Assembly: GCF_019352895.1 (NCBI RefSeq)
Contig: NZ_JAAAFX010000014.1
Location: 615,510-679,509 of the forward strand
Length of the DNA: 64,000 nt
DNA from: Variovorax boronicumulans
GTDB taxonomy: Bacteria; Pseudomonadota; Gammaproteobacteria; Burkholderiales; Burkholderiaceae_C
Direction of reading: 5' to 3'
Position numbers and translations under genes: made by a program. The first letter of the stretch is position 1, and the number at the start of each line of letters is the position of its first letter. Below are positions 38,101 through 47,187 of the stretch, piece by piece. A model generated the notes under the pieces. That model searched no databases and had not been told where the DNA came from. It saw only the letters and a program-made list of their open reading frames with translations.

Positions 38101-38436
38101 ATGCTGTTTCGTACCCCTCGTTTCCACGACGCACTGCAGCGCGCGCTGCGTGCCGCCATCGCCTCGCACCGCAGCGCCGTGCTGTGCGAGCTGCTTGCCG
38201 TCCATGGCCAGCAGGCCTGTGCGCTGGCGCTGGCCGACCTCTCGACGCGCGTCATCGCCGATGCGCTGTCCATGCTCTCCGTCACCGAACGCGCCGGCGT
38301 GCTGCGGCACCTGCCGCGCGATGCGCGGGCCCGGCTCGCGGCCGCCGGCGGCATCGTGCACGACACCGCGCATGCGCCGGCGGTCATGCCGCGCCTGTCG
38401 CCATTCGCCCTTCTGGTCGGCCGGCTGCAGGCCTGA
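38101..38436 (+). CDS. Small helical protein resembling an MgtE N-terminal domain
   Basis: The 111-residue protein has no signal peptide or membrane segment. The part LALADLSTRVIADALSMLSVTERAGVLRHLPRDARARLA repeats, in broken form, the short Leu-rich helical pattern of the MgtE N-terminal superhelix, the Mg2+-sensing part of MgtE channels. The AAGGAG at 38089-38094 gives the start. It is the first structural gene of the metal operon, directly under the putative leader switch. Function unproven; it could be a free Mg2+- or metal-sensing adaptor. Confidence 0.6.
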   Translation: MLFRTPRFHDALQRALRAAIASHRSAVLCELLAVHGQQACALALADLSTRVIADALSMLSVTERAGVLRHLPRDARARLAAAGGIVHDTAHAPAVMPRLSPFALLVGRLQA

Positions 38437-38486
38437 GCTGCGGCCCGACCCCCTTCACCCGTCCCCGATCCCCCAGGAGAAATCCG

Positions 38487-39635
38487 ATGAAAAAAGCCCG
38501 TCTCGTGATCGCCGTCGCCATCGTCTGCGCCGGCAGCACGCTGCTCACGGCCTGCGATGTCAAGAAACTGCTGCCCGGTGCCGCCGCGGCCGAAAGCCAT
38601 GCGGCGCCGGCGCACGGCCTGCAGCATGAAGGCCACCTGCTGATCGTGCCCGAGGCCTCGCCGCTGCGCCACAGCCTGCAGGTCGATGCCGTCCGGCAGC
38701 AGGCGCTGGCCCAGGGCATCGACGCGCCGGGCGTGATCGAGGCGCTGCCCGAGAAGCTGGTGAAGGTGACACCGCCCCTGGCCGGGCGCATCGTCAAGCT
38801 GCACCGCACGCTGGGCGACGCGGTCAAGGCCGGCGACGCGCTGTTCACCCTCGACTCGTCGGACCTCGGAACGGTCTACAACGAGCATGCCAAGGCCCAG
38901 TCGGCCCTGCTGCAGGCCCGGCGCGAGTTCGAGCGGCAGAAGGCGCTGTTCGACGGCGACATCTCGGCGCGCAAGGACTACGAGGCCGCGCAGCTCGCGC
39001 TGGCCGCGGCCGAGAACGATGCGCGCGCCAGCGCCGGCCGGCTGGCCCAGCTGGGCGTGGTCGCCGATGCCAGCTCGCACCGCGAATACGTGCTGCGTTC
39101 GCCCATCGCCGGCCGCGTGGTCGACATGGCCGGTGCGCAGGGCGGCTACTGGAACGACATCACGGCGCCGATCATGACGGTGGCCGACCTGTCGACGGTC
39201 TGGCTCTCGGCCAGCGTGCCGGAGAAGGAGATGGCGCAGGTGTTCCCGGGCCAGAAGGCGCGCATCACGCTCAACGCCTATGCCGACCAGCCGGTCGAGG
39301 GCCAGGTGAAGTACGTGGGCGACCTGCTCGACACCGAGACCCGCACGGTCAAGGTCCGGGTTGCCATCGACAACCGCGACGGCCGCATCAAGCCCGGCAT
39401 GTTCGCGCGCGTGAGCTTCGCGGGCGTGAGCCGCCCGACCCTGGTGGTGCCGGCCTCGGCCGTGCTGCAGAGCGGCCTCTACACGCGGGTGTTCGTCGAG
39501 AAGACGCCCTTCCATTTCGAGTCGCGCGTGGTCAGCGTCGGCGCCAGCGTGCCGGGCAACGGCGTCGAAGTGCTGGCGGGCCTTTCGGCCGGCGAGCGCG
39601 TCGTGGTCAAGGACGGAGTGCTGCTCAATGATTGA
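38487..39635 (+). CDS. Heavy-metal-type RND periplasmic adaptor, lipoprotein
   Basis: The 382-residue membrane-fusion protein starts with a lipoprotein signal (CAGSTLLTACDVKK). It has the lipoyl/barrel-sandwich halves around VTPPLAGRIVKLH and VLRSPIAGRVVDM, a helical hairpin between them (YNEHAKAQSALLQARREFERQK) and a beta-barrel with NRDGRIKPGMFARVSF. It links the inner-membrane pump to the outer-membrane channel. The N-terminal HAAPAHGLQHEGH stretch may bind metal. AGGAG lies at 38475-38479. The last 8 nt overlap the pump gene. Confidence 0.9.
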   Translation: MKKARLVIAVAIVCAGSTLLTACDVKKLLPGAAAAESHAAPAHGLQHEGHLLIVPEASPLRHSLQVDAVRQQALAQGIDAPGVIEALPEKLVKVTPPLAGRIVKLHRTLGDAVKAGDALFTLDSSDLGTVYNEHAKAQSALLQARREFERQKALFDGDISARKDYEAAQLALAAAENDARASAGRLAQLGVVADASSHREYVLRSPIAGRVVDMAGAQGGYWNDITAPIMTVADLSTVWLSASVPEKEMAQVFPGQKARITLNAYADQPVEGQVKYVGDLLDTETRTVKVRVAIDNRDGRIKPGMFARVSFAGVSRPTLVVPASAVLQSGLYTRVFVEKTPFHFESRVVSVGASVPGNGVEVLAGLSAGERVVVKDGVLLND

Positions 39636-42600
39636 GCGCATCGTCACTACCTGCTTCCAGCGCCGCGGCATCGTCTGGCTGCTGTTCGTCTTCGTGGCGC
39701 TCTACGGCGTCTGGAGCTGGAAGCAGCTGCCGGTCGAGGCCTTTCCCGACATCGCCGACGTCACCTCGCAGATCGTGACGCAGGTGCCGGGCCTGGGCGC
39801 CGAGGAGGTCGAGCAGCAGATCACCATCCCGCTGGAACGCGCGCTGCTGGGCACGCCGGGCATGCACGTGCTGCGCTCGCGCAGCCTGTTCGCGCTGTCG
39901 CTGATCACCGTCGTGTTCGAGGACGGCACCGATGGCTACTTCGCCCGCCAGCGGCTGCAGGAACGCATGAACAGCGTCACGCTGCCCTACGGCGCCACGC
40001 CGGGGCTGGACGCCTACACCTCGCCCACGGGCGAGATCTACCGCTACACGCTGGAGTCGAAAACGCGCAGCCTGCGCGAGCTGTCGGAGCTGCAGTTCTG
40101 GACCGTGATCCCGCGCCTGAAGAAGGTGCCCGGGGTGGTCGACGTCACCAACTTCGGCGGCCTCACGACGCAGTTCACGCTCGAGCTCGAACCCGAGCGG
40201 CTGACCGAGTACGGCCTCACGCTGCAGCAGGTGAAGGATGCGCTGACCGCCAACAACGCCAACGGCGGCGGCAGCGTGGTCGACCGCGGCGAACAGAGCT
40301 ACGTGGTGCGCGGCGTGGGCCTGCTGCGTTCGCTCGACGACATGGGCAACGTGGTGGTCAAGTCGAAGAACGGCGTGCCGGTGCTGGTCAAGGACCTGGG
40401 CAAGCTGGTCTACGGCAACGTCGAGCGCCGCGGCATCCTGGGCAAGGACGACAACCTCGACACCATCGAAGGCATCACGCTGCTGCTCAAGGACTTCAAC
40501 CCGTCGGTGGCGCTGGCCGGCGTGCACGAGGCGGTGCGCGAGCTCAACGAGAGCCTGCTGCCCAAGGACGTCAAGGTGGTGGCCTACCTGGACCGCACCT
40601 CGCTGATCGAGGCCACGCTGCACACCGTGGGCGGGACGCTGACCGAGGGCATGGTGCTGGTGAGCGTGGTGCTGCTGCTGTTCCTGGGCAGTCCGCGCGC
40701 GGCGGTGATCGTGGCGCTGACCATCCCGCTGTCGCTGCTGATGGCCTTCATCTTCATGCACCACTTCAAGGTGCCGGCCAACCTGCTGTCGCTGGGCGCG
40801 ATCGACTTCGGCATCCTGGTCGACGGCGCGGTGGTGCTGGTCGAGGGCATCCTGCGCCGGCGCGAGGAGGAGGAGGGCCGCATGCTCACGGCGCGCGATG
40901 CGATCACCGCCACGCTCAAGGTGGCGCGCCCGCTGTTCTTCGGCATGGGCGTGATCATCGCGGCCTACCTGCCGCTGTTCGCCTTCCAGCGCATCGAATA
41001 CAAGCTGTTCTCGCCCATGGCCTATGCGGTCGGCGCGGCGCTGTGCGGTGCGCTGGTGGTCTCGCTGACGCTGATCCCGGGCCTGGCCTGGCTGGCCTTC
41101 CGCAAGCCGCGGCGCATCTTCCACAACCGGCCGCTCGAGGCGCTGGGCCGGGCCTACCGCCGCTTCCTCGAGCGCGCGGTCGGCAAGACCCGCTGGGTGC
41201 TGCTCGTGTGCCTGGCGGCCGTGGCCGGGCTCGGCGTGCTGGGCGGCACCATCGGGCGCGACTTCCTGCCGTACCTCGACGAGGGATCGTTGTGGCTGCA
41301 GGTGACGCTGCCGCCGGGCATCACGCTGGACAAGGCCTCGGAGATGGCCAGCGAACTGCGCCGCGCGACGCTGGAATTCCCCGAGGTCAGCTACATGGTG
41401 ACCCAGACCGGGCGCAACGACGACGGCACCGACTACTTCACACCTTCGCACATCGAGTCCAGCGTCGGCCTGCATCCCTACAAGGAGTGGAAGTCGGGCA
41501 TGAACAAGCAGGCGCTGATCGCCAAGCTGGGCGAGCGCTACGCGCAGATGCCCGGCGTGACCGTCGGCTTCATGCAGCCCATGATCGATGGCGTGCAGGA
41601 CAAGCTGTCGGGCGCGCACAGCGACCTCACGGTCAAGGTCTTCGGCAACGACCTGGCCGAGGTGCGCGGCGTCGCGCAGCAGGTGGCCCACACGCTGGAG
41701 GGCGTGCCCGGCGCGGCCGACGTGGCGCTCGACGTGGAGCCGCCGCTGCCCAACCTCAAGATCGAGCTCGACCGCGCTGCGGCCGCGCGCTACGGCCTCA
41801 ACGCCGCCGACGTGGCCGACCTGATCTCCACCGGCATCGGCGGCTCGCCCGTGGGCCGGCTCTACGTGGGCGAGAAGAGCTACGACATGACGGTGCGCTT
41901 CCCGACGGCCGCGCGCTCGAGTCCCGACGCGATCGGCAACCTGATGCTCACCACGCCCAACGGCGCCAAGGTGCCGCTGTCGGAAGTGGCCCACATCAGC
42001 ACGGTCTCGGGCGAGAGCGTGATCGTGCGCGAGATGGCGCGGCGCCACATCGTGGTCAAGCTCAACGTGCGCGGCCGCGACCTGTCGAGCTTCCTGGCCG
42101 AGGCGCAGCCGCTGGTCGACCAGCAGGTGCACTTCGACGCCCAGCGCATCCAGCTGGCCTGGGGCGGGCAGTTCGAGAACCTGCAGCGCGCCGAGGCGCG
42201 GCTGCTGGTGATCCTGCCGATGACGCTGGGCCTGATGTTCATGCTGCTGTTCGGCGAGTTCCGCAACCTGCGCCAGCCGCTGCTGGTGCTGGCCGCGGTG
42301 CCGCTGGCGATGCTGGGTGGCCTGGCCGCGCTGCACCTGCGCGGGATGACGCTCAGCGTCTCCAGTGCGGTCGGCTTCATCGCGCTGTTCGGCGTGGCGG
42401 TACTCAACGGCGTGCTGATGATCGCGCAGATCAACCGGCTGCGCAGCGAGGAGGGCAAGCCGCTGCGCGAGGCGGTGCTCGAAGGCGCGGCCAGCCGCAT
42501 GCGGCCCGTGCTGATGACCGCCACCGTGGCCGCCTTCGGCCTCACGCCGGCGATGCTGGCCACGGGCCTGGGCAGCGACGTGCAGCGACCGCTGGCCACG

Positions 42601-42762
42601 GTGGTGGTGGGTGGCCTGATCACGGCCACGGCGTTGACGCTGCTGCTGCTGCCGGCGCTTTACCACCTGATCGAAGCGCGCGCGGCCCGCCGGCAACCGG
42701 CCGACAGCCGCGCCGAAGACGGCATCGACGGGATGCCCGAACTGGCCCAGGGAGAAGTCTGA
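39628..42762 (+). CDS. CusA/CzcA-family heavy-metal-efflux RND pump
   Basis: The 1044-residue inner-membrane proton antiporter has the full RND plan: one N-terminal helix, two large periplasmic loops and two six-helix bundles. The proton-relay motif of heavy-metal pumps is present as DFGILVDGAVVLVEG near residues 393-407, with the usual final Asn of VEN replaced by Gly. This fits divalent-cation exporters (CzcA/CnrA/NimA group) rather than Cu/Ag pumps, but the metal cannot be read with certainty. Start and stop overlap the adaptor and channel genes, so the three are coupled. Confidence 0.92.
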   Translation: MIERIVTTCFQRRGIVWLLFVFVALYGVWSWKQLPVEAFPDIADVTSQIVTQVPGLGAEEVEQQITIPLERALLGTPGMHVLRSRSLFALSLITVVFEDGTDGYFARQRLQERMNSVTLPYGATPGLDAYTSPTGEIYRYTLESKTRSLRELSELQFWTVIPRLKKVPGVVDVTNFGGLTTQFTLELEPERLTEYGLTLQQVKDALTANNANGGGSVVDRGEQSYVVRGVGLLRSLDDMGNVVVKSKNGVPVLVKDLGKLVYGNVERRGILGKDDNLDTIEGITLLLKDFNPSVALAGVHEAVRELNESLLPKDVKVVAYLDRTSLIEATLHTVGGTLTEGMVLVSVVLLLFLGSPRAAVIVALTIPLSLLMAFIFMHHFKVPANLLSLGAIDFGILVDGAVVLVEGILRRREEEEGRMLTARDAITATLKVARPLFFGMGVIIAAYLPLFAFQRIEYKLFSPMAYAVGAALCGALVVSLTLIPGLAWLAFRKPRRIFHNRPLEALGRAYRRFLERAVGKTRWVLLVCLAAVAGLGVLGGTIGRDFLPYLDEGSLWLQVTLPPGITLDKASEMASELRRATLEFPEVSYMVTQTGRNDDGTDYFTPSHIESSVGLHPYKEWKSGMNKQALIAKLGERYAQMPGVTVGFMQPMIDGVQDKLSGAHSDLTVKVFGNDLAEVRGVAQQVAHTLEGVPGAADVALDVEPPLPNLKIELDRAAAARYGLNAADVADLISTGIGGSPVGRLYVGEKSYDMTVRFPTAARSSPDAIGNLMLTTPNGAKVPLSEVAHISTVSGESVIVREMARRHIVVKLNVRGRDLSSFLAEAQPLVDQQVHFDAQRIQLAWGGQFENLQRAEARLLVILPMTLGLMFMLLFGEFRNLRQPLLVLAAVPLAMLGGLAALHLRGMTLSVSSAVGFIALFGVAVLNGVLMIAQINRLRSEEGKPLREAVLEGAASRMRPVLMTATVAAFGLTPAMLATGLGSDVQRPLATVVVGGLITATALTLLLLPALYHLIEARAARRQPADSRAEDGIDGMPELAQGEV

Positions 42763-44243
42763 TGACGATGAAGAAGCGAATCACCGGCACCGCGGCCCTC
42801 GCGTTGCTGCTGGCTGTCGGCGGCTGCGCCGTCAGACCGGATTTCCAGAAGCCCGAGGCGCCTGCGACCCGTGGCTACACCGCCGAGCCGCTGCCCGCGC
42901 AGACGACCTCCGCACCGGGCATCGCGGGCGAGGCCCAGCGTTTCGTCGAAGGCCAGGACGTGCCCGCGCAATGGTGGCGCGTGTTCGGCTCGGACGCGCT
43001 CGACGCGCTGGTGGCCTCGGCCCTGCGCGCCAACCCGGACCTGCAGGCCGCGCAGGCGGCCCTGCGCGCGGCGCAGGAAGGCGTGGCCGGGCAGCGCGGC
43101 GAGGCGCTGCCCAAGCTCGACCTGCAGTTCACGCCGACGCGCCAGCGCGTGGCCAACCCGCTGGCCAGCCCGGCCGAGTCGGGCGCCTCGCTCTACACGC
43201 TGCACAGCGCGCAGCTGAACATCAGCTATGTGCCCGACGTGTTTGGCGCAAACCGGCGGCAGGTCGAGGCGCTGACGGCGCAGGCCGACGTGCAGCGCTT
43301 CCAGCGCGAGGCCGTCTACATCACGCTGACGACCAACATCGTCAATGCCGCGATCCAGGAGGCGTCGCTGCGCGCGCAGTGCCAGGCCACGCGCGACCTG
43401 ATCGCGCTGTCGACGCAGCTGCTCGACATCACGCGCCGCCAGCATGCGGCCGGCCAGCTCGGCGGCATCGAGGTGGCGGCGCAGGAGTCGGCGCTGGCGC
43501 AGGCCGAGGCGGTGCTGCCGGGGCTGGAGAAGCAGCTCGCGCAGCAGCGGCACCTGCTGGCCGTGCTGGGCGGACGCCTGCCCAGCGAGGACGTGGCGCC
43601 GCGCTTCGAGCTGGCTTCGCTGGTGCTGCCGCAGGAACTGCCGCTGAGCCTGCCGTCGCGCCTGGTCGAGCAGCGCCCGGACATCCGCGCGGCGCAGGCC
43701 CAGCTGCACGCGGCCAGTGCCCAGGTCGGCGTGGCCACTGCGGCGCGGCTGCCCAGCCTCACGCTCACGGCCAACGTGGGCAGCTCGGCGCTGGCCTTGT
43801 CGCAGCTGCTGGGCAGCGGCACCGGCTTCTGGTTCATCGGCGGCGGGCTGGCTCAGCCGATCTTCCACGGCGGCACGCTGCTGCACCAGCAGCGCGCGGC
43901 CGAGGCCAGCTACGAACAGGCGGCGGCGCAGTACCGAAGCACCGTGCTGACGGCGTTCCAGAACACCGCCGACACGCTGCAGGCCATCGTCAGCGACGCG
44001 CAGACCCTGCGCGCCGCCGCAGCCGCGGAAGCCGCATCGCGCAAGAGCCTGGGCTACGCACGGCGGCAGCGCGAGCTCGGCGCCGGCGGCGCGGCCGAGC
44101 TGATCCTGGCACAGCAGACCCATCAGCAGGCCGCGAGCACGCTGATCCAGGCCCAGGCCAGCCGCTTCACCGATGCGGTGGCGCTGTTCCAGTCGCTGGG
44201 CGGCGGCTGGTGGAACGTGGCCGCGGCGGACACGCCGCACTGA
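42762..44243 (+). CDS. Outer-membrane efflux channel (NodT/TolC family)
   Basis: The 493-residue outer-membrane factor has a lipoprotein signal (LLLAVGGCAVRPDF) and the duplicated TolC-like helical barrel, with the NodT-family PAQWWRVFGSDALDALV and LVEQRPDIRAAQAQL segments. It forms the exit duct for the RND pump. The start overlaps the pump stop by one base (TGATG). A 153-nt gap with a strong hairpin follows before mgtA. Confidence 0.9.
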   Translation: MTMKKRITGTAALALLLAVGGCAVRPDFQKPEAPATRGYTAEPLPAQTTSAPGIAGEAQRFVEGQDVPAQWWRVFGSDALDALVASALRANPDLQAAQAALRAAQEGVAGQRGEALPKLDLQFTPTRQRVANPLASPAESGASLYTLHSAQLNISYVPDVFGANRRQVEALTAQADVQRFQREAVYITLTTNIVNAAIQEASLRAQCQATRDLIALSTQLLDITRRQHAAGQLGGIEVAAQESALAQAEAVLPGLEKQLAQQRHLLAVLGGRLPSEDVAPRFELASLVLPQELPLSLPSRLVEQRPDIRAAQAQLHAASAQVGVATAARLPSLTLTANVGSSALALSQLLGSGTGFWFIGGGLAQPIFHGGTLLHQQRAAEASYEQAAAQYRSTVLTAFQNTADTLQAIVSDAQTLRAAAAAEAASRKSLGYARRQRELGAGGAAELILAQQTHQQAASTLIQAQASRFTDAVALFQSLGGGWWNVAAADTPH

Positions 44244-44265
44244 CGCAACGCGCGGCGTGAGGCCG

Positions 44266-44400
44266 GTGGTCCTCGCGCTGTTTCCCTCGCGGGCAGGCAT
44301 CCCCGATGTCGGCCTGCGATCGCACCACGGCGCCGCCTTTATCGCCCGGCGCCATCACGGGCCCGCCTTCGCGGCGGAGGCCCAGGGAGTCATGGCATGA
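44266..44400 (+). other. Gap before mgtA with hairpin, mini-ORF and possible coupled ORF
   Basis: The 153-nt gap ends in a G/C-rich hairpin (arms within 44360-44383, CCGCC/GGCGG core) and AGGGAG at 44384-44389. ATG at 44392 opens ATG-GCA-TGA, whose stop overlaps the mgtA ATG at 44397. A longer frame from a GTG at 44266 ends at the same stop. These may couple or throttle mgtA translation; none is proven. Confidence 0.4.
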
Positions 44401-47159
44401 AAATCATTGGAAAAGTCTTCCGCAACTGGTTCGGCGGCGTGCTCGAGCGGCGGCACATCTCGGCGCTGTTCAACCGCGCGGCGCTGCCGCACACGGTGGG
44501 CGGGCGCGGCGCCGCCCAGGGCGTGCCGGAGCAGGTCTCGCGCGACATGCTCCGGGCCGCGAGCGACGACCTGCCCGGCGTGCTGGTGCGCGCCGGCTCG
44601 CACGAGGACGGGCTGAGCGCAGCCGAAGCGGCCGAACGCCTCGAGCGTTTCGGTGCCAACGAGGTCGCGCACGAGAAGGCGCTGTCGCCGTGGCGGCATC
44701 TGTGGCTCTGCTACAAGAACCCGTTCAACCTGCTGCTGACCGCGCTGGCGGTGGTGTCCGACGCCACCGGCGACATGAAGGCGACGGTGGTGATCGGCAC
44801 GATGGTGGTGCTGAGCACGCTGATCCGCTTCGTGCAGGAAGGGCGCTCCAACCGCGCGTCGGCGCGGCTCAAGGCGATGGTCAGCAACACCGCGACCGTG
44901 ATCCGGCGCGGGGCCGGCGACAGGCCGTCCGGCTTCGGCCCGCAGGGCCGGCGCGCGGCCGGCCAGATGGAGGTGCCCATCCGCGACCTGGTGCCCGGCG
45001 ACCACATCGTGCTGTCGGCCGGCGACATGATCCCGGCCGACTGCCGGCTGATGACCGCCAAGGACCTGTTCGTGGCCCAGGCCGCGATGACCGGCGAATC
45101 GCTGCCGGTGGAGAAGTTCGCCGAGGACGGCAACGGCTTCGTCTCGGTGCTCGAGGCGCGCAACCTGGTGTTCATGGGCACCAACGTGGTCTCGGGCTCG
45201 GCCACGGCGCTGGTGGTCGCGACCGGCAACGGCACCTACTTCGGCACGCTGGCCACGCGCGTGACCCGCAGCGACCGCGCGCCGACCGCCTTCGAGGCCG
45301 GCGTCAACAGCGTGGTCTGGCTGCTGATCCGCTTCGCGCTGGTGATGGTGCCGCTGGTGCTGGTGATCAACGGCTTCACCAAGGGCGATTGGATGGAGGC
45401 CTTCCTGTTCGCGCTCGCGGTCGCGGTCGGGCTGGTGCCCGAGATGCTGGCGATGGTCGTGACCTCGACGCTGGCCAAGGGCGCGGTGCTGCTGTCGCGC
45501 AAGAAGGTGATCGTCAAGCGGCTCGACGCGATCCAGAACTTCGGCGCGATGGACGTGCTGTGCACCGACAAGACCGGCACCTTGACGCAGGACAAGATCG
45601 CGCTCGAGCGCCACACCGACCCCTTCGGCCATGCGTCGCAGGAGGTGCTCAAGTTCGCCTACCTCAACAGCCACTACCAGACCGGGCTCAAGAACCTGCT
45701 CGACCGCGCGGTGCTCGAGCATGTCGAGCTGCAGACCGAGCTCAAGCTGGCCGAGGACTACCGCAAGGTCGACGAGGTGCCCTTCGACTTCGAGCGCCGC
45801 CGCATGTCGGTGGTGGTGTCGGAGCGCGAGGACCATCACGAACTGATCTGCAAGGGCGCGGTCGAGGAGATGCTGGCGGTCTGCACGCGGGTGCGCAACG
45901 CCACCCGCGCGGGCCATGAGGACCTGCCGATGGACGCGCGCCTGCTGACGCACGTGCGCCGGATCACGCAGCAGCTCAACGCCGACGGCCTGCGCGTGGT
46001 CGCGGTGGCGATGAAGGAGCTGCCGGCCACGCAGGTCGCCTATTCGGTGGCCGACGAGGCCGAGCTGACGCTGGTGGGCTACATCGCCTTCCTCGATCCG
46101 CCCAAGGACTCCGCCGCGCCGGCCCTGCGCATGCTGGCCGAGCACGGCGTGCAGGCCAAGGTGCTGACGGGCGACAACGAACTGGTCACGGCCCGTGTGT
46201 GCGAGCAGGTGGGGCTGGCGGTGGGCACCGTGCTGCTGGGCCCGCAGGTCGAGCGCATGAGCGATGCGGCGCTGGCGCAGGCGGTGGAAGCGCACCAGGT
46301 GTTCGCCCGGCTCACGCCGCTGCACAAGGAGCGCATCGTGCGCGCGCTGCGCGCCAACGGTCACGTGGTCGGCTTCATGGGCGACGGCATCAACGACGCG
46401 CCGGCGCTGCGGGCGGCCGACATCGGCATCAGCGTCGACAGCGCGGTGGACATCGCCAAGGAGGCAGCCGACATCATCCTGCTGGAGAAGAGCCTGATGG
46501 TGCTGGAGCAGGGCGTGATCGAAGGCCGCAACACCTTCTGCAACATGCTCAAGTACATCCGCATGACCGCCAGCTCGAACTTCGGTAACGTGTTCTCGGT
46601 ACTGGTGGCCAGCGCCTGGCTGCCCTTCCTGCCGATGCTGCCGCTGCAGCTGCTGGTGCAGAACCTGCTCTACGACATCTCGCAGACCGGCATTCCCTTC
46701 GACAACGTCGACCCGGAGCTGGTGAAGAAGCCGCTGCGCTGGAACCCCGCGGACATCGGCCGCTTCATGGTCTTCTTTGGGCCGATCAGCTCGGTCTTCG
46801 ACCTGGTGACCTTCGGTGTGATGTGGCACTTCTTCGATGCGAAGACGCCCGCGCAGCAGACCCTGTTCCAGACCGGCTGGTTCGTGGTGGGCCTGCTCAC
46901 GCAGACCCTGGTGGTGCACATGATCCGCACGCCCAAGCTGCCCTTCATCGAGAGCCGCGCGGCGCCGGCGCTGATGGCCATGACGCTGGCGATCATGGCC
47001 GCGGGCATCGCGCTGCCCATGAGCCCGCTCGCCGGCTACTTCGGGCTGCAGCCGCTGCCGCTGGCCTACTTCCCGTGGTTGGCCGCGATCCTGTTGGGCT
47101 ACTGCGTGCTCGCCACCGTCATGAAGCGCTTCTATATTCGGCGCTTCGGCTGGCAATGA
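44397..47159 (+). CDS. mgtA: MgtA-type Mg2+-translocating P-type ATPase
   Basis: The 920-residue P3-type ATPase imports Mg2+ (and often Ni2+ or Co2+) across the inner membrane. D391 in CTDKTGTLTQ is phosphorylated, MTGESLPVEK is the actuator motif, and MGDGINDAPALR is the hinge. YKNPFNLLLT, FALAVAVGLVPEML and FGNVFSVLVASAWLPFLPM mark MgtA/B rather than CPx heavy-metal ATPases. It is unusual to find it behind an RND efflux set. mgtC follows after 28 nt. Confidence 0.94.
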   Translation: MKIIGKVFRNWFGGVLERRHISALFNRAALPHTVGGRGAAQGVPEQVSRDMLRAASDDLPGVLVRAGSHEDGLSAAEAAERLERFGANEVAHEKALSPWRHLWLCYKNPFNLLLTALAVVSDATGDMKATVVIGTMVVLSTLIRFVQEGRSNRASARLKAMVSNTATVIRRGAGDRPSGFGPQGRRAAGQMEVPIRDLVPGDHIVLSAGDMIPADCRLMTAKDLFVAQAAMTGESLPVEKFAEDGNGFVSVLEARNLVFMGTNVVSGSATALVVATGNGTYFGTLATRVTRSDRAPTAFEAGVNSVVWLLIRFALVMVPLVLVINGFTKGDWMEAFLFALAVAVGLVPEMLAMVVTSTLAKGAVLLSRKKVIVKRLDAIQNFGAMDVLCTDKTGTLTQDKIALERHTDPFGHASQEVLKFAYLNSHYQTGLKNLLDRAVLEHVELQTELKLAEDYRKVDEVPFDFERRRMSVVVSEREDHHELICKGAVEEMLAVCTRVRNATRAGHEDLPMDARLLTHVRRITQQLNADGLRVVAVAMKELPATQVAYSVADEAELTLVGYIAFLDPPKDSAAPALRMLAEHGVQAKVLTGDNELVTARVCEQVGLAVGTVLLGPQVERMSDAALAQAVEAHQVFARLTPLHKERIVRALRANGHVVGFMGDGINDAPALRAADIGISVDSAVDIAKEAADIILLEKSLMVLEQGVIEGRNTFCNMLKYIRMTASSNFGNVFSVLVASAWLPFLPMLPLQLLVQNLLYDISQTGIPFDNVDPELVKKPLRWNPADIGRFMVFFGPISSVFDLVTFGVMWHFFDAKTPAQQTLFQTGWFVVGLLTQTLVVHMIRTPKLPFIESRAAPALMAMTLAIMAAGIALPMSPLAGYFGLQPLPLAYFPWLAAILLGYCVLATVMKRFYIRRFGWQ

Positions 47160-47187
47160 GACGCCTCACGCGAAGGACCCGCACCCC

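Noticed and set aside
39625..42696. A 1023-codon open frame on the minus strand opposite the RND pump
   Set aside because: It is a high-GC shadow frame: low-complexity His/Gln/Arg-rich translation, no domain, no ribosome-binding site, and a complete RND pump on the other strand.
44355..47156. A 933-codon open frame opposite mgtA
   Set aside because: Same shadow effect; the composition is His/Gln/Arg-rich and mgtA is complete on the plus strand.
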